64,000 nucleotides of DNA from Powellomyces hirtus (GCA_025526995.1 JAHLKG010000013.1:62001-126000); one strand, 5' to 3'. Positions 9,993-23,400 are shown, counted from the first letter of the stretch. Translations and numbers: made by a program. The notes: generated by a model from the letters alone, not told the origin.

Positions 9993-12900
9993 GATTGTGG
10001 AGAGGGGTAAAAGAGATGGGATGATGAGTGATGAATATTGAAAGGGACGCTGTGCACTTCTCTCAGCCTTTATAGAAATCATTGCATTTAGCCTGTCTCT
10101 ACAAAAAATGGAGCATATACCTTGCCGCATCGAAACAGTAAAAACTTTGCCATCACCGACATATCCGTGTGGAACTTGACCCAAAAGCAAAAATGATCGC
10201 ACAGCCGTGACCCTCTTTGATGGCAGCGTGGGGATTCTTGCATGTATCATTTCTGGTTGGTGAGGTCGGCGACAGACTTTTTGTTGAAAGACGCGCGCAA
10301 CGGGGACCGGGGACCGCGTTTGGCTGGTTGAAACGCACGGAGCCCAGCCAGGACCCCGTCAAAAGGGAAAGCGGGATGCGGAGGAACCGCAAAAGAACCT
10401 GTCACTTTGGACCAGTTGGAATCATCGACGGCTTCAATTGGTGGGGACGGTGACACCCAGACGGCTCTCCATGCGTAAAAAATGACCATCCCACTGAACG
10501 GCGAGCCGGCGCAACGACTGGTGCCATTCTTTCCCTCGCAGGCTTTAAAAACTTTGAGGAATCTGCCACAAAAATTGACGCAGTGGCCGCTGGTACAGGG
10601 ATCCAAGACGTCCAACGGTTGTACTAGCGGCGTGCTGGTAACCCGCGAATGAAACTCGCTGTGATACCCTGTACCTACATCCAGAACTTTGACGTGGTTC
10701 TGTGACTCCTGTCGTCGACAATTTGAGTGAGTGAGTTGTGCGAGTGGTACGGGTTTGCAAGGATTCTAGGTTCCGAGATCGAAAGTCCACGAGTTCGTAG
10801 GTGAACGGGGAGAAGGTGACGGATGGTCATCGTCATTTCACGAAATTCAAGCAAACAGCATGTTCGCGACCAGGCGGGCGGGAGTAGTAGTATTGCCGGG
10901 CGGGTACCCTGTTGCAGCCTTTTTTGCAGAAAGAGCAAACGACAGAAAAGAGTGGAGACGAACATCATTCCGACATTGCCACTGGAAAGATTTGCACGGT
11001 TATGACTGGCAGCTCAATGTGGCCGTTCAAGTGTTTGAAGAACCGACTCGGGTCTTTCAGAAGGGCTGTTCTACTGTACTCCTCCTTGACCGAGCCGCTG
11101 CATTGAGTGTTAGGCTGACGGAATTGAACCAGGACAAACGGTTTGATCAGCCCACGGGGAGTTCCAATTGACGTTCAATCTCATGACGGGATTCCGAATC
11201 CTTCGTAACCCTCAACTTGCAATGTGTTGAAGCTACTAGGCGAAAGTTCTCTGAGTTTTTGGAGCAGCCATGAGAAACCAAGCTCGCATTGGGAGGCGGA
11301 TGACCCTCCAGTTAGACCCCAGAGACATTCGAGCCATGCATATACGAAAACTGTTTGGTTGAGACTCATAGTCTCACAAATCGACGGCTTCTGCGTGGCT
11401 TCGAAAGAAATCAATGGCTTTCAGTTCTGCCTGATTATGGGTGTTTCGATGTTCTAATTCTGCAAACTACGGATTGAGATAGAGATGCGTTGACCAATAT
11501 GAACAATCAGACGAGATGTTACGCCGCTGTACGATGTTTTATGATCCGCAGTGCGGCATTGATTAGAGAGATTCGATCTGCTCGGGCGTTATCTTCCCTT
11601 CGCCTGTCCCGCGCTGTTTGGCCATTTGGGCATGACACCATAGTCCTAGCCGCTGTTCCTACGTGTCTTGTGAGGATTTTGAAGGGAGCTGATCCTTTTC
11701 CCGCGTCATTTTGCCTTGGCGCTTCATACGGACGTCTTCGTGGCGTTCAACACCAACATGGGCGGTTCATAGACGTTGTCGGTGAAAAATTCGACTCTTC
11801 AGAGGTCACAAGGCTGGGAAACCGGTTCGTGAAGTGTTGAGAGGAAAGTGGATAACGGGATTCTCCTATTGGTGTCAAACTCGATGCGTTAAGACTGCTC
11901 TCGATAGTGAGCGGTCTACTCTTGGTGGAATCCAAGAGTACGACCATATCGCAATTCACCAGACTAGATCATTCCCTTCCGAGATCGTCCTGCAAGACAC
12001 CATCAAATGGACCATCTCATTGTCATCTCTAAACCGCTCGAGAATCTCTTCCCCCTCTTCTGGCTTGGCGCTGCCGTGATGATAGTTCATTCAATGGCGC
12101 AGATTGATGATGCCGTTCGGCCAGCTCCGTGACGGAATGGTTGGAACTCCTTACGACCGTCCATGTGTAAACTAGCAATCTCTTACATACCTGGTCCGTA
12201 TCCACACCGCGAAGATCTGATGAGCCGGTCGTGATCAACCGATTGTGAACCCGTCTTCGTTTCACGTGCTATGATAGGTTTGACTGACAATACGGGCGTC
12301 GTTGACGTCGATGCACCGCACGGCCTCCTGCGCTGCCCGCGGCAGGGGTGGTCGTTGATGCAACGATGGTGCTGCTTAGCTTTCTGAAAAAAACACACGA
12401 TCCGTTGGCTGGTCCCAAACCCCAAAGAGATGCCAAAGCTTGGTAGTGTTGTCCATCATACATCTCAACACCCCATAGAAAAAGGGGCATCGATATGCGC
12501 GTCCCTGAATATCTGATTTGGCGGGTTGCTGACGGCCGCAATCTCAGTCTGAGGGAGAAGCACTTTGCTCGCAAATGAAGCGGGTTTCTCACTACATCGG
12601 CGCTCATGTGAAGTTGGTTTTCAGTCATCCTAGTCAGTATGTTCAGGCGATTTTCAATGGTTGAGATAGCTGTCATGTCAGTCAGATATCTAGTCAGTCC
12701 AAAGTTCATTCCCGCTACATTTGATACGAGCGTCCTCGTTTTCCATCGAACTTGTCGTTCCGAATATTTTTGACAGTTTGTGCAGGCCGCGTGCAGCTTA
12801 TGTGTGTCACGTGATATAATGGAGTAGCCAATGAGAGCATGCCATGTGCTGACAGTTCTGCCTCCCATATATAGACAATTAATGACAACGTTTCCGTGAC

Positions 12901-13012
12901 TCGACAACTGATGTACGACTGACCGACTGCCCCCTTCAAAAGGTGACAAACGGCAGCTCATCCCCTCCTTGTGTGTTTCCCATCCCTCCCCGCCAATTCC
13001 CACGCAATAACA
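9993..13012. other. Long intergenic region between LPMO and calnexin (divergent promoters)
   Basis: About 3 kb. It must hold the promoters of both the LPMO (leftward) and calnexin (rightward). Open frames up to 280 codons, such as one on the minus strand at 12269-13111, overlap the calnexin start and have no recognisable domains. I found no tRNA, repeat or splice-consistent gene, although a fast-evolving gene could be missed. Confidence 0.45.
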
Positions 13013-15410
13013 ATGAAGCTGACTTACATCGTACCCGCCTATCTGGCTCTCATTTCCGCCGCCCTCGCTGAAGAGTCGGCTGCTGCCGGTGACTCGGCCG
13101 TTCAGTTCCACGTAAGTTTGTCACACCACGCGCAAGATCACCCACTTCAAACGCCCATCACTGGGTCATTTTGACTCGCGAAATGTCGTTCTGTTTGACT
13201 GATCGTTTTCTCTCACTTCCGTGCAGCCCACCAAAGTCACTGCGCCTTTCCTGGAACAGTTTACCTCCGATTGGGAACAGCGATGGACCCCTTCGCACAC
13301 CAAGAAGGTTATTGACGGTGTTGAGGATGAAGACTTGTTGCAGTACAAGGGCAAGTGGGCCGTGGAGGCTCCGGTAGAGTCCCCTGCCATTAAGGGCGAT
13401 GAGGGTCTGGTTGTCAAGGATGCTGCTGCTCACCATGTAAGTTTCACGAAAGATCGACAATTTAAAGTTTGAAAACACTTGCCAAGGCGGGGATCAATGC
13501 GCCAGAAGCATCCATGTCAATGCGCAGCAAGGGTACTATTATGCCGTCCCTGGTCTAAATTGTTCACGAGTGAAGCAAAGCGCGTTTTCTATTTAGTAGT
13601 GCTTGGATTTTGGTTGTCGTCCTCTTTCCTTCTGCGCACCGCTGTCACCTCTTCCGCAGCTATATGTTTTGTTGGCTACTCTCGACCAAACAGCCCGCAA
13701 GACAATCAGAAGCTAACAACATCTTTATCTTTGCGATTAGGCCATCACGGCAAAGTTTGACAAGCCCATTGACACGACTGGCAAGCCTTTCGTTGCTCAG
13801 TATGAGGTCAAGCTCCAGAACGGACTCGAGTGCGGCGGTGCCTACATGAAGCTCCTCACCGCTGACAGCTCCTTTGACCCTGCCAAATTCGGCGACAAGA
13901 CCCCTTACACCATCAGTAAGTTCACGCATATGACTGCCGTATGGTAAATCTGGCAAAATGCTAACGTTCCATAACTCGACTTGCAGTGTTCGGTCCAGAC
14001 AAGTGCGGCATGACGAACAAAATTCATTTCATCTTCCGTCACAAGGTAAGTAGTATTTTGCCCAATACGATGTTTACCTTGCGTTCCTGGCTCAAACCGC
14101 GTGGAATGTCTGCAGAACCCCAAGACCGGAGAGATTGAGGAGAAGCACCTCGATGCTCCTCCCGCTGCCAAGTCCGACAAGAACACCCACCTGTACACGT
14201 TGGTTGTGAACACTGACCAGACCTTTAAGATCCTCGTTGACAATGAGGAGGTGAAGAAAGGCTCCTTGCTTACCGATTTCACACCTCCTGTCAACCCGCC
14301 CAAGGAAATTGACGATCCCAACGACAAGAAGCCCGCCACGTGGGTGGACGAGGCCAAGATGGTTGACCCTGAGGCAACCAAGCCAGAAGACTGGGACGAG
14401 GATGCCCCGTTGGAGATTGTGGACGAGTCTGCAACCAAGCCGGCCGACTGGCTCGACGACGCTCCCCTCACCATTCCCGATCCCGAGGCCGAGAAGCCCG
14501 AAGACTGGGATGACGAGGAGGATGGTGACTGGGTTGCTCCCACCATTTCTAATCCGGCTTGCGAAAAGGCTTCCGGATGTGGGGAGTGGAAGAGGCCAAT
14601 GAAGAGGAACCCTGACTATAAGGGCAAGTGGAAGGCGCCTATGATCGACAATCCTCAATACAAAGGTGTTTGGAGCCCCCGAAAGATCGCCAACCCTGAC
14701 TACTTTGAGGACAAGACGCCGTCCAACTTTGAAAAGATTGTACGTACGCCAGTCGGATGTGCGGATGCGACAGTTTGATCGCTAAACTTACACTCGTTTT
14801 GCCAGGGCGCGATTGGATTCGAGATCTGGACCATGCAGAATGGCATCATGTTTGACAATGTCTACGTAGGCCACAGTGCTAGCGACGCCAAGAAACTGTC
14901 GGACGAGACCTTTGCTGTAAAAGCTAAACTCGAGCAGAAGCAGGAGAAGGAGGAAGAGGCAAAGAAGCCTGCTGCTGAGAAGAAGGTTGGCATTCATTCC
15001 GTTACTTGCTGTGTCCACTATCATCTTGTCCGCGGTATCTGATATAGTCTGGTTCGTAGACTGCCTTGGCGGCCGCCCCACTGGTTGACCAGGTCAAGAC
15101 GCAAGTTGTTAACTTCCTGGAGCGGGCCCGCGAAAGCCCAGTTGACGCCGTCAAGGAACTCCCTCTCGTTGCCGGCGGGCTGGCAGCTGCAGTTTTCCTG
15201 CCGCTGCTCCTGATCTCTAGCCTGTTTGGTGGAGAGTCCAAGAAGAAGACCCAGAAGCCTGTTGCGTCTCCTGTTCCAGGGGAGAAGACTGCTAAAGTAA
15301 CCAAGAAGACTGTTGTCGCTAACGACGAGGGCGATGTAGCCGTTGTGGAGAAGGATGAGGTGGTTGTGAAGAAGAGGGTACCAAAAGTGGTCTCTGCTGA
15401 CTCCGACTAG
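13013..15410 (+). CDS. Calnexin, ER membrane lectin chaperone
   Basis: Calnexin holds monoglucosylated N-glycoproteins in the ER until they fold. Seven exons that keep frame (13013-13111, 13227-13436, 13741-13915, 13987-14045, 14116-14739, 14806-14985, 15060-15410) give 565 residues. The N-terminal signal peptide ([16 protein letters not shown]) is followed by the lectin domain ([47 protein letters not shown]). The proline-rich arm carries the two repeat types: [19 protein letters not shown] units, then [24 protein letters not shown] units. Near the C-terminus a membrane segment ([19 protein letters not shown]) is followed by a Lys-rich cytosolic tail. It starts at the only ATG ahead of the signal peptide and ends in TAG. 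All intron borders are GT-AG. Confidence 0.96.
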
Positions 15411-17869
15411 GTTACTCGGGCGAGGGTGCCGTTGGACGATTGGATTTCCATGTTTCGCGACATATAAGTTTTTGACGGGCGGGGAAGGCGGGCATGTCTT
15501 TCTCTGCCTTCCATCTTTTTGTATACAAATGAATGGTATCTGTGTTTTACGATCATCGAAGGGCTGATTATGCTGTTTGTGTGGATTACGAATTTCCGAC
15601 AGTTAGTGCGAGGGTCTTTCATCCTGTGATACGACAACTCCTCACATTGCATTGGCATGATGGTGACGACGTAGCATTGATATCCGATTCATGTCGATTT
15701 GTGTATATGGGGAATGTTAGTTGAGGTTAGTAACGACCCAACTGGTGTGCCAACCCCAACAAACATGCATATACGATTATCATATTCTGTAACCACTACT
15801 GGCGGACAGTCAAGGCAACCCTCGACAATGGCTCACATCCAGCCAACATTTCCCACTACAAGTACCCCAACATCATCAACTTTGTTAAAGAGATCATACA
15901 CGCGATCATCAATCGGATTAGGACGGGCGAGAGGACGAGGTCTGGACGGGTTGTTGGTGGAGGGACATTACTCAATATTTACGCGACTGCCATGGCTGCC
16001 CCAAGCCAATTGCAATTTTTTCGGACAACATTGCGGTCAACACTTCCTGGGATGTGTTGTCGCTACGAATCAGTTCCCTGCTAGTACTTGACGCGTCAAT
16101 TGCCGGATCAATCGCTGAGCTTGTGCGGCCAGTTAGGGAATAGGATGCTTCACACCGACTACGACTAGTATGGACCCCAACAACACTGCTAGCCCTTCCG
16201 TCCGCAAAGGTCACGGTGTGGGTTCATATACCTCTCTCTCCCCGGGTTGCTCGCATAAATGTATCACAGCGACATTCTGCCACACTTTGATAGTGCGGAA
16301 CTGGAGCGTTCTGACGTCGCAGTATGCGGATTCCGACACCGATGGGAGTGGAACAAACTGGCTGCCTAAGGTGATACTGAGAAACTTCAGCCACGTCGGC
16401 TTGGTGGGCGGCAATATGTAATGGGCCTTTCCTTGAGGAACAGACAATGAAACGCACCAAGTGGCGCAGGGATATCGTCACGCACGTGACCGACGCGCGT
16501 GCTGCGCCCCTTCCATGAGGGAGAAATCTTTGTCATAGCAAATTCGGAGTTGTTGATAGCGAGTCCACGTTCACGTGGAATGAAGGAAACGGACAAACGC
16601 GGCTTCGAAGACATCTTATACCGGGTGGGTATAGCGGGTTTCGCCACGATGAGAAACGATACGACCTCCAATGCGCCTGGACTAGTGTCATTATATGGAG
16701 GAGAAAAAACAACATTGCTCTCCACCGGGGGATCTGTTTCGAATTCGAATTCTTCACAAGCAGCTCTCTTGTCGTCACGGAAACACCTTGGCCCAGGAGC
16801 AAGGAGGCGAGCATGCTGGTGGATGTAATTTGAGGTCGTTCTCATGCTTATAGCACTACCGACGCTCTCGCTGAGGCTCGTAGAGTGGAGCTTCAGACTG
16901 GCAAAGATATCCGCGCTCAGACACCGGTACAACGAGGACGTGAAACCACCCTCGGCAAGACATTTCCTATCACTCCATCAGCTCGCGGATCACCCCTACC
17001 TCACCTGATGGCCCATTCATATTACATATGCGAAAACCCTCAGTGACAAAGGACCTGCTACGATCCTGTAACGACCTTGTCGGCATGTCTGTTCAGTGTG
17101 ATGACATATACATTACTGCCAAAGACAAGGTGGATCCATGTAAGTGAGCTTTGGCCCGGTCCAGCCTACCTGTTCGCCCAGAAAGGGCTTCCAAGCCACT
17201 CATGGCAGGCGAGGAAGGATGTTCAATGACCAACAGAGAGAATGGCCGGCGGTCCTTGTTTGTAACTCTGGCCAAAAACCCCAAAACCTCTGAGGAGGGG
17301 AGCGGCTGAAAACGAGCAGCGGCGATAACCGTCAATTTTTTCCCCATGATATGACCTATTACAGAATGTCAAACCCTGCGTCTTGCCTTCTGCATCTTCT
17401 TTTTTTGCCATACAAATGAATGACATCTGTGGATGACAATCATCTTCTGACTGTGAATTTCCATTGGAACAGGCCAGCCATACAGGTTGGAGTCATTGAT
17501 CCGGGTGGTACAATCAACTTACACCCTCTAGTGAAGAGGACAACTTGACGTTGCCTCATCGTCTTGTCATGTAGATAACCTTGTTAGGGGCCCTGTTGCC
17601 ATTAGTGTCCACTTTAATAGCCGCTGCTTTCTTAGTGGCAACTATAATGACCGGGATATTGTCAGGTGCGGACTGTCGGATGCTGGAAGGATGTGGAAGG
17701 AACGCGCTTGATGACTTTCATGTGAGTCACGCTCACGGGTTCTCTGGCGTCACTAATACTGTGTGCTGCCTGACATGTATAAAAGGGAGAGGAAGTTGTG
17801 ACTTCACAGCACAGAAACCACAAACAACTACGCACGCACACGAACCATAAGCCAGTCAATTACAAAATC
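15411..17869. other. Intergenic region downstream of calnexin with a diverged internal duplication
   Basis: About 2.5 kb. The start is calnexin 3' UTR. A segment near 15510-15560 resembles one near 17385-17445 (shared ATACAAATGAATG, ATCTGTG and AATCATC/GATCATC in the same order), suggesting an old duplication. An open stretch from about 15795 to 16085 (+) reads YKYPNIINFVKEIIHAIIN but has no clear start or family. A TATA-like TATAAAAGG at about 17779 belongs to the next gene. Confidence 0.45.
17777..17788 (+). promoter_or_regulatory. TATA-box-like element of the small repeat protein gene
   Basis: TATAAAAGG lies about 90 bases before the ATG at 17870. It is followed by a CA-rich leader without upstream ATG, the arrangement of a strongly expressed fungal gene. 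Confidence 0.45.
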
Positions 17870-18148
17870 ATGTCCTCTGCAAAAGATCACGAAGCCCCCT
17901 CTGCAAAAGATCACAAAAGACCCTCTGCGAAAGAGCACATCGTTGAACATCTCTACGAGACCCTCGAGGACGCCACCAGCAAGCCGGGAGGCAAGCACGT
18001 TTCCGCAGCGGCCTCCAAATCCACCTCACGACCGCACGGCAAGCCTATTAGTGAGTACCCGCCCAACGTCAACAGGCACGCCCAGGCTGACTTTGGCCAG
18101 GGCAAGGGATTGGGGCCAGGGCTAGGGAGAAAAATGCCGACTCGTTAG
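17870..18148 (+). CDS. Small hydrophilic protein with N-terminal SAKDH repeats
   Basis: An intact 92-codon frame behind a TATA-like box and a CA-rich leader. Residues 1-24 contain three imperfect units: SSAKDHEA, PSAKDHKR, PSAKEHIV. A short helix-prone stretch follows (EHLYETLEDATSK), then a Gly/Pro/Lys/Arg-rich basic tail ending LGPGLGRKMPTR. No signal peptide, membrane segment or cysteine. I do not recognise the family; size and composition are those of small stress-type proteins, which is only a guess. The support is the clean promoter-leader-frame layout and the internal repeat. Confidence 0.55.
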   Translation: MSSAKDHEAPSAKDHKRPSAKEHIVEHLYETLEDATSKPGGKHVSAAASKSTSRPHGKPISEYPPNVNRHAQADFGQGKGLGPGLGRKMPTR

Positions 18149-19031
18149 ATGAAGCGACATTCGAGGCGGGCGCTTGCACGGTTTACGAGAAGATATTCAT
18201 CCGTGCGCATTCTAAGCATATCTTTCCTGCTTTCCCATTATGACCTCTCCTTTGAGGCTGTCCTTGTATATACATAGCGTTTTTTTGATGGTGCCCGTCT
18301 GTAATATACTTCTTGCTGTCTGTGACAGAAAACATAAATGGATGACTCCATGCTTCCATTCTTTTCAGTTCATCGATCGTTAAGGCAAAAAAGAACCCAT
18401 GTCAGAGAGGTAAAGCGATAGAATTTCATCCGCACAACGGGCCCATGACGACCCCTAGGACAGGGATAACTGTTGTTCGATTTGACTCATCACTCTGGGT
18501 TCGATCTCGCGACCGCGCAGTCAACGCGCGCACAAAGTTGCCAATGCGCCAATGCGACGCATTAAAATGGCCATGTTGCAGGATGTCCCAGTTCAACAGC
18601 CGGGACGACTTTTTTGCTTCCGTTGCAATGTGACGGCAATGCTTGACTTCTTGGAAAGACTTTCGTCCGCAGAATATCTGATTCACTGTTTGAAGGCAAT
18701 GTGCGAGACCCTCGAGAACGTTGACGTGTACTCGTAACCTGGCGGCGATTTGGTGGGAGTTTCGAATATTTGGGTGACATGCGCGGTGGTACATTGAGAA
18801 GCTGAAGGTCTATTCCAAGCTGTAAAGTGTGATGAAAGAAGGTCTCGCAAGAGCTGTCGATGTTCTGTTCGCGAAGCAAGAGGGTCCATGCGGTGACGTC
18901 CGCGAAATGTCGAACGGATCGCGGTTGCTTTTGTCATGATTTTGTCCAGATCACCCAGGTCTTCTTCGCTCCAGTGTACCAATATGCTCAACCGCCACAC
19001 AGCAGTATCGTCAAGCTCGCTCTTTCCAACA
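18149..19031. other. Intergenic, upstream of PTPA
   Basis: About 880 bp holding the 3' end of the small gene and the promoter of PTPA. The minus-strand open frames at 18426-18879 have no recognisable features. Confidence 0.45.
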
Positions 19032-20280
19032 ATGCCGCCGCCCGGCCAGCAACACCAGCAGCAGGCACCGCAAGTGTCAATACCACCAGTCGCGCATGTA
19101 GAAGTCCATATTCCTTCCGACCACCAATTTGAGCAGCCCTCCAAACGCATCACTGACCAAGCGTCTCTGAACACATGGCTCATGTCAGCTGCATTTCAAC
19201 GGCTGCTCACGTTTTGTCAAAAGCTCAACCAGGCTGTGCAAGGAAAGAAGGTCTCGGACCCGTGTCCCTTGAACGAGGTATGGGCGAGCCTGCAGCATGT
19301 GCTTGTCGAGTTATAACAGTTGTAACCGTTCTTGATCGCACAGACAATTGAGAGGATACTCGCAGCACTCTCACTGCTAGACTCCTGGATAGATGATATT
19401 CCACCGCAAGAGTCTCCACAACGTTTCGGAAACAAGGCGTTCCGGACTTGGTTCGACAGACTAGAAGAGGTGAGTGCTAGCAGCATATACCTACTATGGA
19501 CTAAATAGTAAATGGCTCAAATCGCTTAGAATGCCGATAAGATCACCAGCGACATATTTCCTACCCGGTCAGCCGCAGTTCCTGAACTCGCTCCTTACTT
19601 TACGGGCTCTTTCGGCAACCAGACCAGAATAGATTATGGTTCCGGCCATGAACTCTCGTTTCTCGCGTTTCTTGCCTGTCTCAACATCCTCGATGCATTT
19701 GAAGAAGAGCACGCTCAAGCTCTTGTCACCCGCGTGTTTGTCAAGTAGGGCCACGACTCTTGCTCAGATTTCCTATGAATATTCCTCATCGCATCTTCCC
19801 TGTCTGCCCAATAGGTACCTTGACCTCGTCAGACGTCTTCAGAAAGTGTACACCCTTGAGCCCGCCGGAAGTCATGGTGTTTGGGGCCTTGACGACCACC
19901 AGTTTCTGCCGTATCTTTTCGGGAGCTCCCAGCTCATTGATCACCCGAGGCTCAAGCCAAAATCAGTCCTTCAACCAGACATTCTCGCACACTTTAGCAA
20001 CGAATACCTCTACCTAGCGGCCATCGCTTCTATACACGAAATCAAGACGGGTCCATTTTATGAGCATTCCCCGATCCTCTACGACATAACCGCCGTCCCG
20101 CATTGGCGGAAGGTCAACACCGGTATGCTGAAAATGTATGTCGCTGAGGTGCTCGCAAAGCTGCCGGTGGTGCAGCATCTGCCCTTTGGGAGTCTACTGC
20201 CATTCGACATGCCTGCAGAGGCAGGAGTTTTTACCGGCCATGCGGAACCTCCACAAAGTCAGACACAAGCGCAGACATAG
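19032..20280 (+). CDS. PP2A phosphatase activator (PTPA), peptidyl-prolyl isomerase
   Basis: PTPA/Rrd proteins activate the PP2A catalytic subunit. Exons 19032-19277, 19344-19469, 19530-19744 and 19815-20280 keep the frame and give 350 residues. The family signature blocks are present: FGNKAFRTWFDRLEE, GSFGNQTRIDYGSGHELSF, LVRRLQKVYTLEPAGSHGVWGLDDH, FLPYLFGSSQL, and the closing MYVAEVLAKLPVVQHLPFGSLLPF. The first 40 residues are Gln/Pro-rich and poorly conserved, as often in this family. The start chosen is the ATG closest to the conserved core; in-frame ATGs at 18936 and 18990 would add only a low-complexity lead. The third intron splits the Lys codon of FVKYLDL. Confidence 0.94.
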
Positions 20281-20458
20281 CCTATTCCGCCACACATCGC
20301 TTTCGCCCATCTTTTTACCTTCCATGTGGTGTTCGCGACATACAATGGGTTTCTATATCTATCTCGTATTTACAAAACTGAAGGCGTAGCGGCTACTATC
20401 TATTCTAGTTGAGCTCCCTGCCTGAGGCGATCTCCTTTTCGGCGGTGTGTAAGCTTGC

Positions 20459-23400
20459 CTAATCTGCTGCCATCAACGAAATCCGTCTACCACGCTTCGA
20501 AGGCGTTCCCGGAAGGGCGTTGCCTGCAAAGCTCATTCTAGTCGACATGCGTGACCCAGCGGTGCCAACCACACCCATTTTCCTCGCCGCGGCGACGGCA
20601 ATCGGGTCTGGAAACGTTGGCATGACAAAGTCTACACCATCTCCCTGCGTGCGGTCGGGCGGTGGAACGAGTGTCACGTAGGAGCTTGGTGGCCGGGACC
20701 GGTGTGGAGAATATACGGTCATGGCGCTCAGCCATTTCTGGGATTGTCGGATGGATTCGGCCTCGGCCGCACGTTGTCGCGCTCGAAGACGAGCAAGTAA
20801 AATCTAAAGCCGACGCGCTTCACATTTAGTTTATGTTCAGATAGTCATCAACAACAATGGAATTACAAACATACGTCTAGCCAGCTTTCCCGGGGGCCTG
20901 TCGGACGAGAGGGGAGCATGTTCAATTGCTGCATTGCACTACGAAGAGCGTGCGTTGTATCTATCCCAAAGTGAGCCAGGCTGTGCATTGCTGCTTTTCT
21001 ACAAGAGTTGAGAGCCATTTCAGATTTCACGTTCCATCTGCGGTGTCCTGTTCCCTGCATCATCGTCTTACCGCACGTCCACATGCTCATCCACCAATCT
21101 TGCCATGAGCGCCTGAATGAGCGGTGCTGCGTAAACACCATACTTGACGAGGTTCTGGCAGAGCCTGAGCCGCGTCTGCCAGTCTCGATCTGACAAACTC
21201 TCTATCTGTGGCATGATGAAGTCCTGCAGCGGATCCCGAAACTCGTCTTTGAACTTCAAGAACAACAGTAGCAGGGCGTCAGATGCTTCTGCCTTTTCTG
21301 ACCAGTAGCCCGTTTTGAGTACTTCAAACAGGACTTGCATCACGTTGGCAAAGTTGATTTCCCGGCCCTGGAAGAATAAGACACAACTGTCAAAACGAGC
21401 CGATACATACTGTCGTAGAAAAATTTGCTGCTCAAACTCACCCCCATTCCAGGGAACCAGAAAGCGGTGAGAATGCCCTGCAATTCCGGTACGATTTTTT
21501 CCAGCACAACCTCTTGCGAGATCTGCGGCCCAACGGGCAGCTCCTTCTTGATCACTCCGCCAGGATGGTCGTGCACAGAAAACTTGGCCTCCTGCAAATA
21601 CGGGAACGGCTGCGGCGGGGTGGCTACTCTGTGTTCTTTCGGCAGCAGGTCAGTATGTGCCGCTGATGGCACCTGTTTATGCGGCTTGATGATAGCCGGT
21701 GGTGTGCCACCACGTTCATGGTTGGCGTTTCGTCGCTCAAATATCACCCGCGTGAGGCCTTCGCTAGACGAATCAGGTCGGACGTCTTGGTGTGCCCCGG
21801 CACGTGCTCCCGACGATGACCGCGATATCGGTGTCATGGCGCGCGGGGGAGGAGGTGGCGCGTGGATGATCTGCAATGGAATCGGACGCTGCTCGCTGCG
21901 ATAATCGACCGACACGACACCCGTGTCGTCGGGCGCAATAACAGTCAGCACGCCCGCGATAGTCACGTCGGAAAAGTTGGCTCGCTTGTGGAACACGGCT
22001 TTGCGGGTTTCCTGCAGCTTTTCGGGTGGGACTCGCCGTGCGGGCGCGGTGGGTGTGCTGGGTGTGCTGGGTGTGCTGGGTGTGCTGGGTGTGGCGGGTT
22101 GGGAAGACTCGGGCTCGGTGGGTGCGATGGGTGGTGTGGTGCCTGTCACGGCGGCTGGCGATGCGACAGCAGAAGAAGGTGCTTCTTCCTCTCCGTTAGC
22201 GGTTTTGGTTGATTCCGTGACGATCGCCACACTGGGAATCACCGGCTGGCCAATCTGGTACCGTGCGTCGCGATCCGACATTTCTCTCCTGAGTCTTCGC
22301 ACTCCTTCCTCCTTCTTGGCCTTCTTTTCCGGCGTCTCGGCCTCTTCCTCCTCATCCTCTTCTAGTAACATGTCGATAGCCCCACCTGCCGCAATCCGAG
22401 CCGCGCGTTCGGCCGCCCGACGCCGCATTACCAGCGCCCGCGCGTTCTCGAGCATTGCCTTGTCCTTCTCCTTTCGGGCGCGTTCTTCGGATTGTTTCTT
22501 GAGGGTGAGGATCGAGGGAGTTTGCCCCGCCACCATGGAGTTAGGGAGGATACCGAGACGTTCCATTCCCCGTCGGATTTGCGCTTGCCTTTCGGCGGCT
22601 TGTTCCTCGGCGGTGAGAGTGGATGGGGCGGCTGCTGACGCCGCTGAGTTCGGTGCGACCGGAACTGCCGACGGTGCGGTTGGTATGACGCCAGGTTTCG
22701 CTGCGAAGAAACAATGCAAAAACATTCAAGATCAGCAGATCATCGCACGACAACGTATTTCTAGCCGTACCTTTTGCTACGAGTGGTTTGGGCACTGACT
22801 CTTTAACAGGCGCCGCACGACGAGCAATCTGCGCCGCCGCCGCAGCTTGAGCTTGTTGCATCGTCGGGATCTCCCTTCCTCGTTCGCCTCTCAATCCCTT
22901 CCTTTGCCTCCCGCTCTCCTGTGGCGTCTGTGGTGCGCTACCATCCTCTTTCCCAGCGTGAGAACTGTCCAACTGCACGGCCTGATTGGCTGAAATCATT
23001 TCTGCATCGCCAGGTTCCCCAGCTTGTGGTTGTTGCTGGGCACCCGGTTGGTTAGGTTGTGGTTCGCCTGATCTGAGCTCTTCGAGACTGCCTTTGTTGC
23101 TACTTTTTTTGCTGGTATCACCGACACACTTTTCGTCTTCTTCCTGCACTCCCATGGCTGACACCCCTCCTCGGCGAATTTTTGCCACCTGGAGGAACAT
23201 GTGCACTCAGTTTGAGTTTCAACATGGTCTCTTTTCTGTCAAGCTTGCCCTACCTTGGCAAACTCTATTGACTCGTTTGTGGGACTGTGGCGAGGGTGAT
23301 GTGCTTCTTGAATGAGGATCTGTCGGTTGCCGAGCTATATGGGACACACATTGATATGATTAGCGGACATTCGACAGGCATACTAGTAAAAATATCGACG

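Noticed and set aside
12269..13111. 280-codon open frame on the minus strand
   Set aside because: Overlaps the calnexin start and promoter, contains no domain and no splice-consistent extension; likely chance.
16387..16932. 181-codon minus-strand frame
   Set aside because: No recognised domain, no plausible promoter or splice extension; left as intergenic.
18440..18560. Possible tRNA-like stretch (GGGTTCGATC)
   Set aside because: No matching acceptor stem or anticodon arm could be drawn around it.
21923..22798. 291-codon plus-strand frame
   Set aside because: Antisense of the Pro/Thr/Ala-rich middle of the WD40-HEAT gene, whose own frame is supported by splicing and conserved exons.
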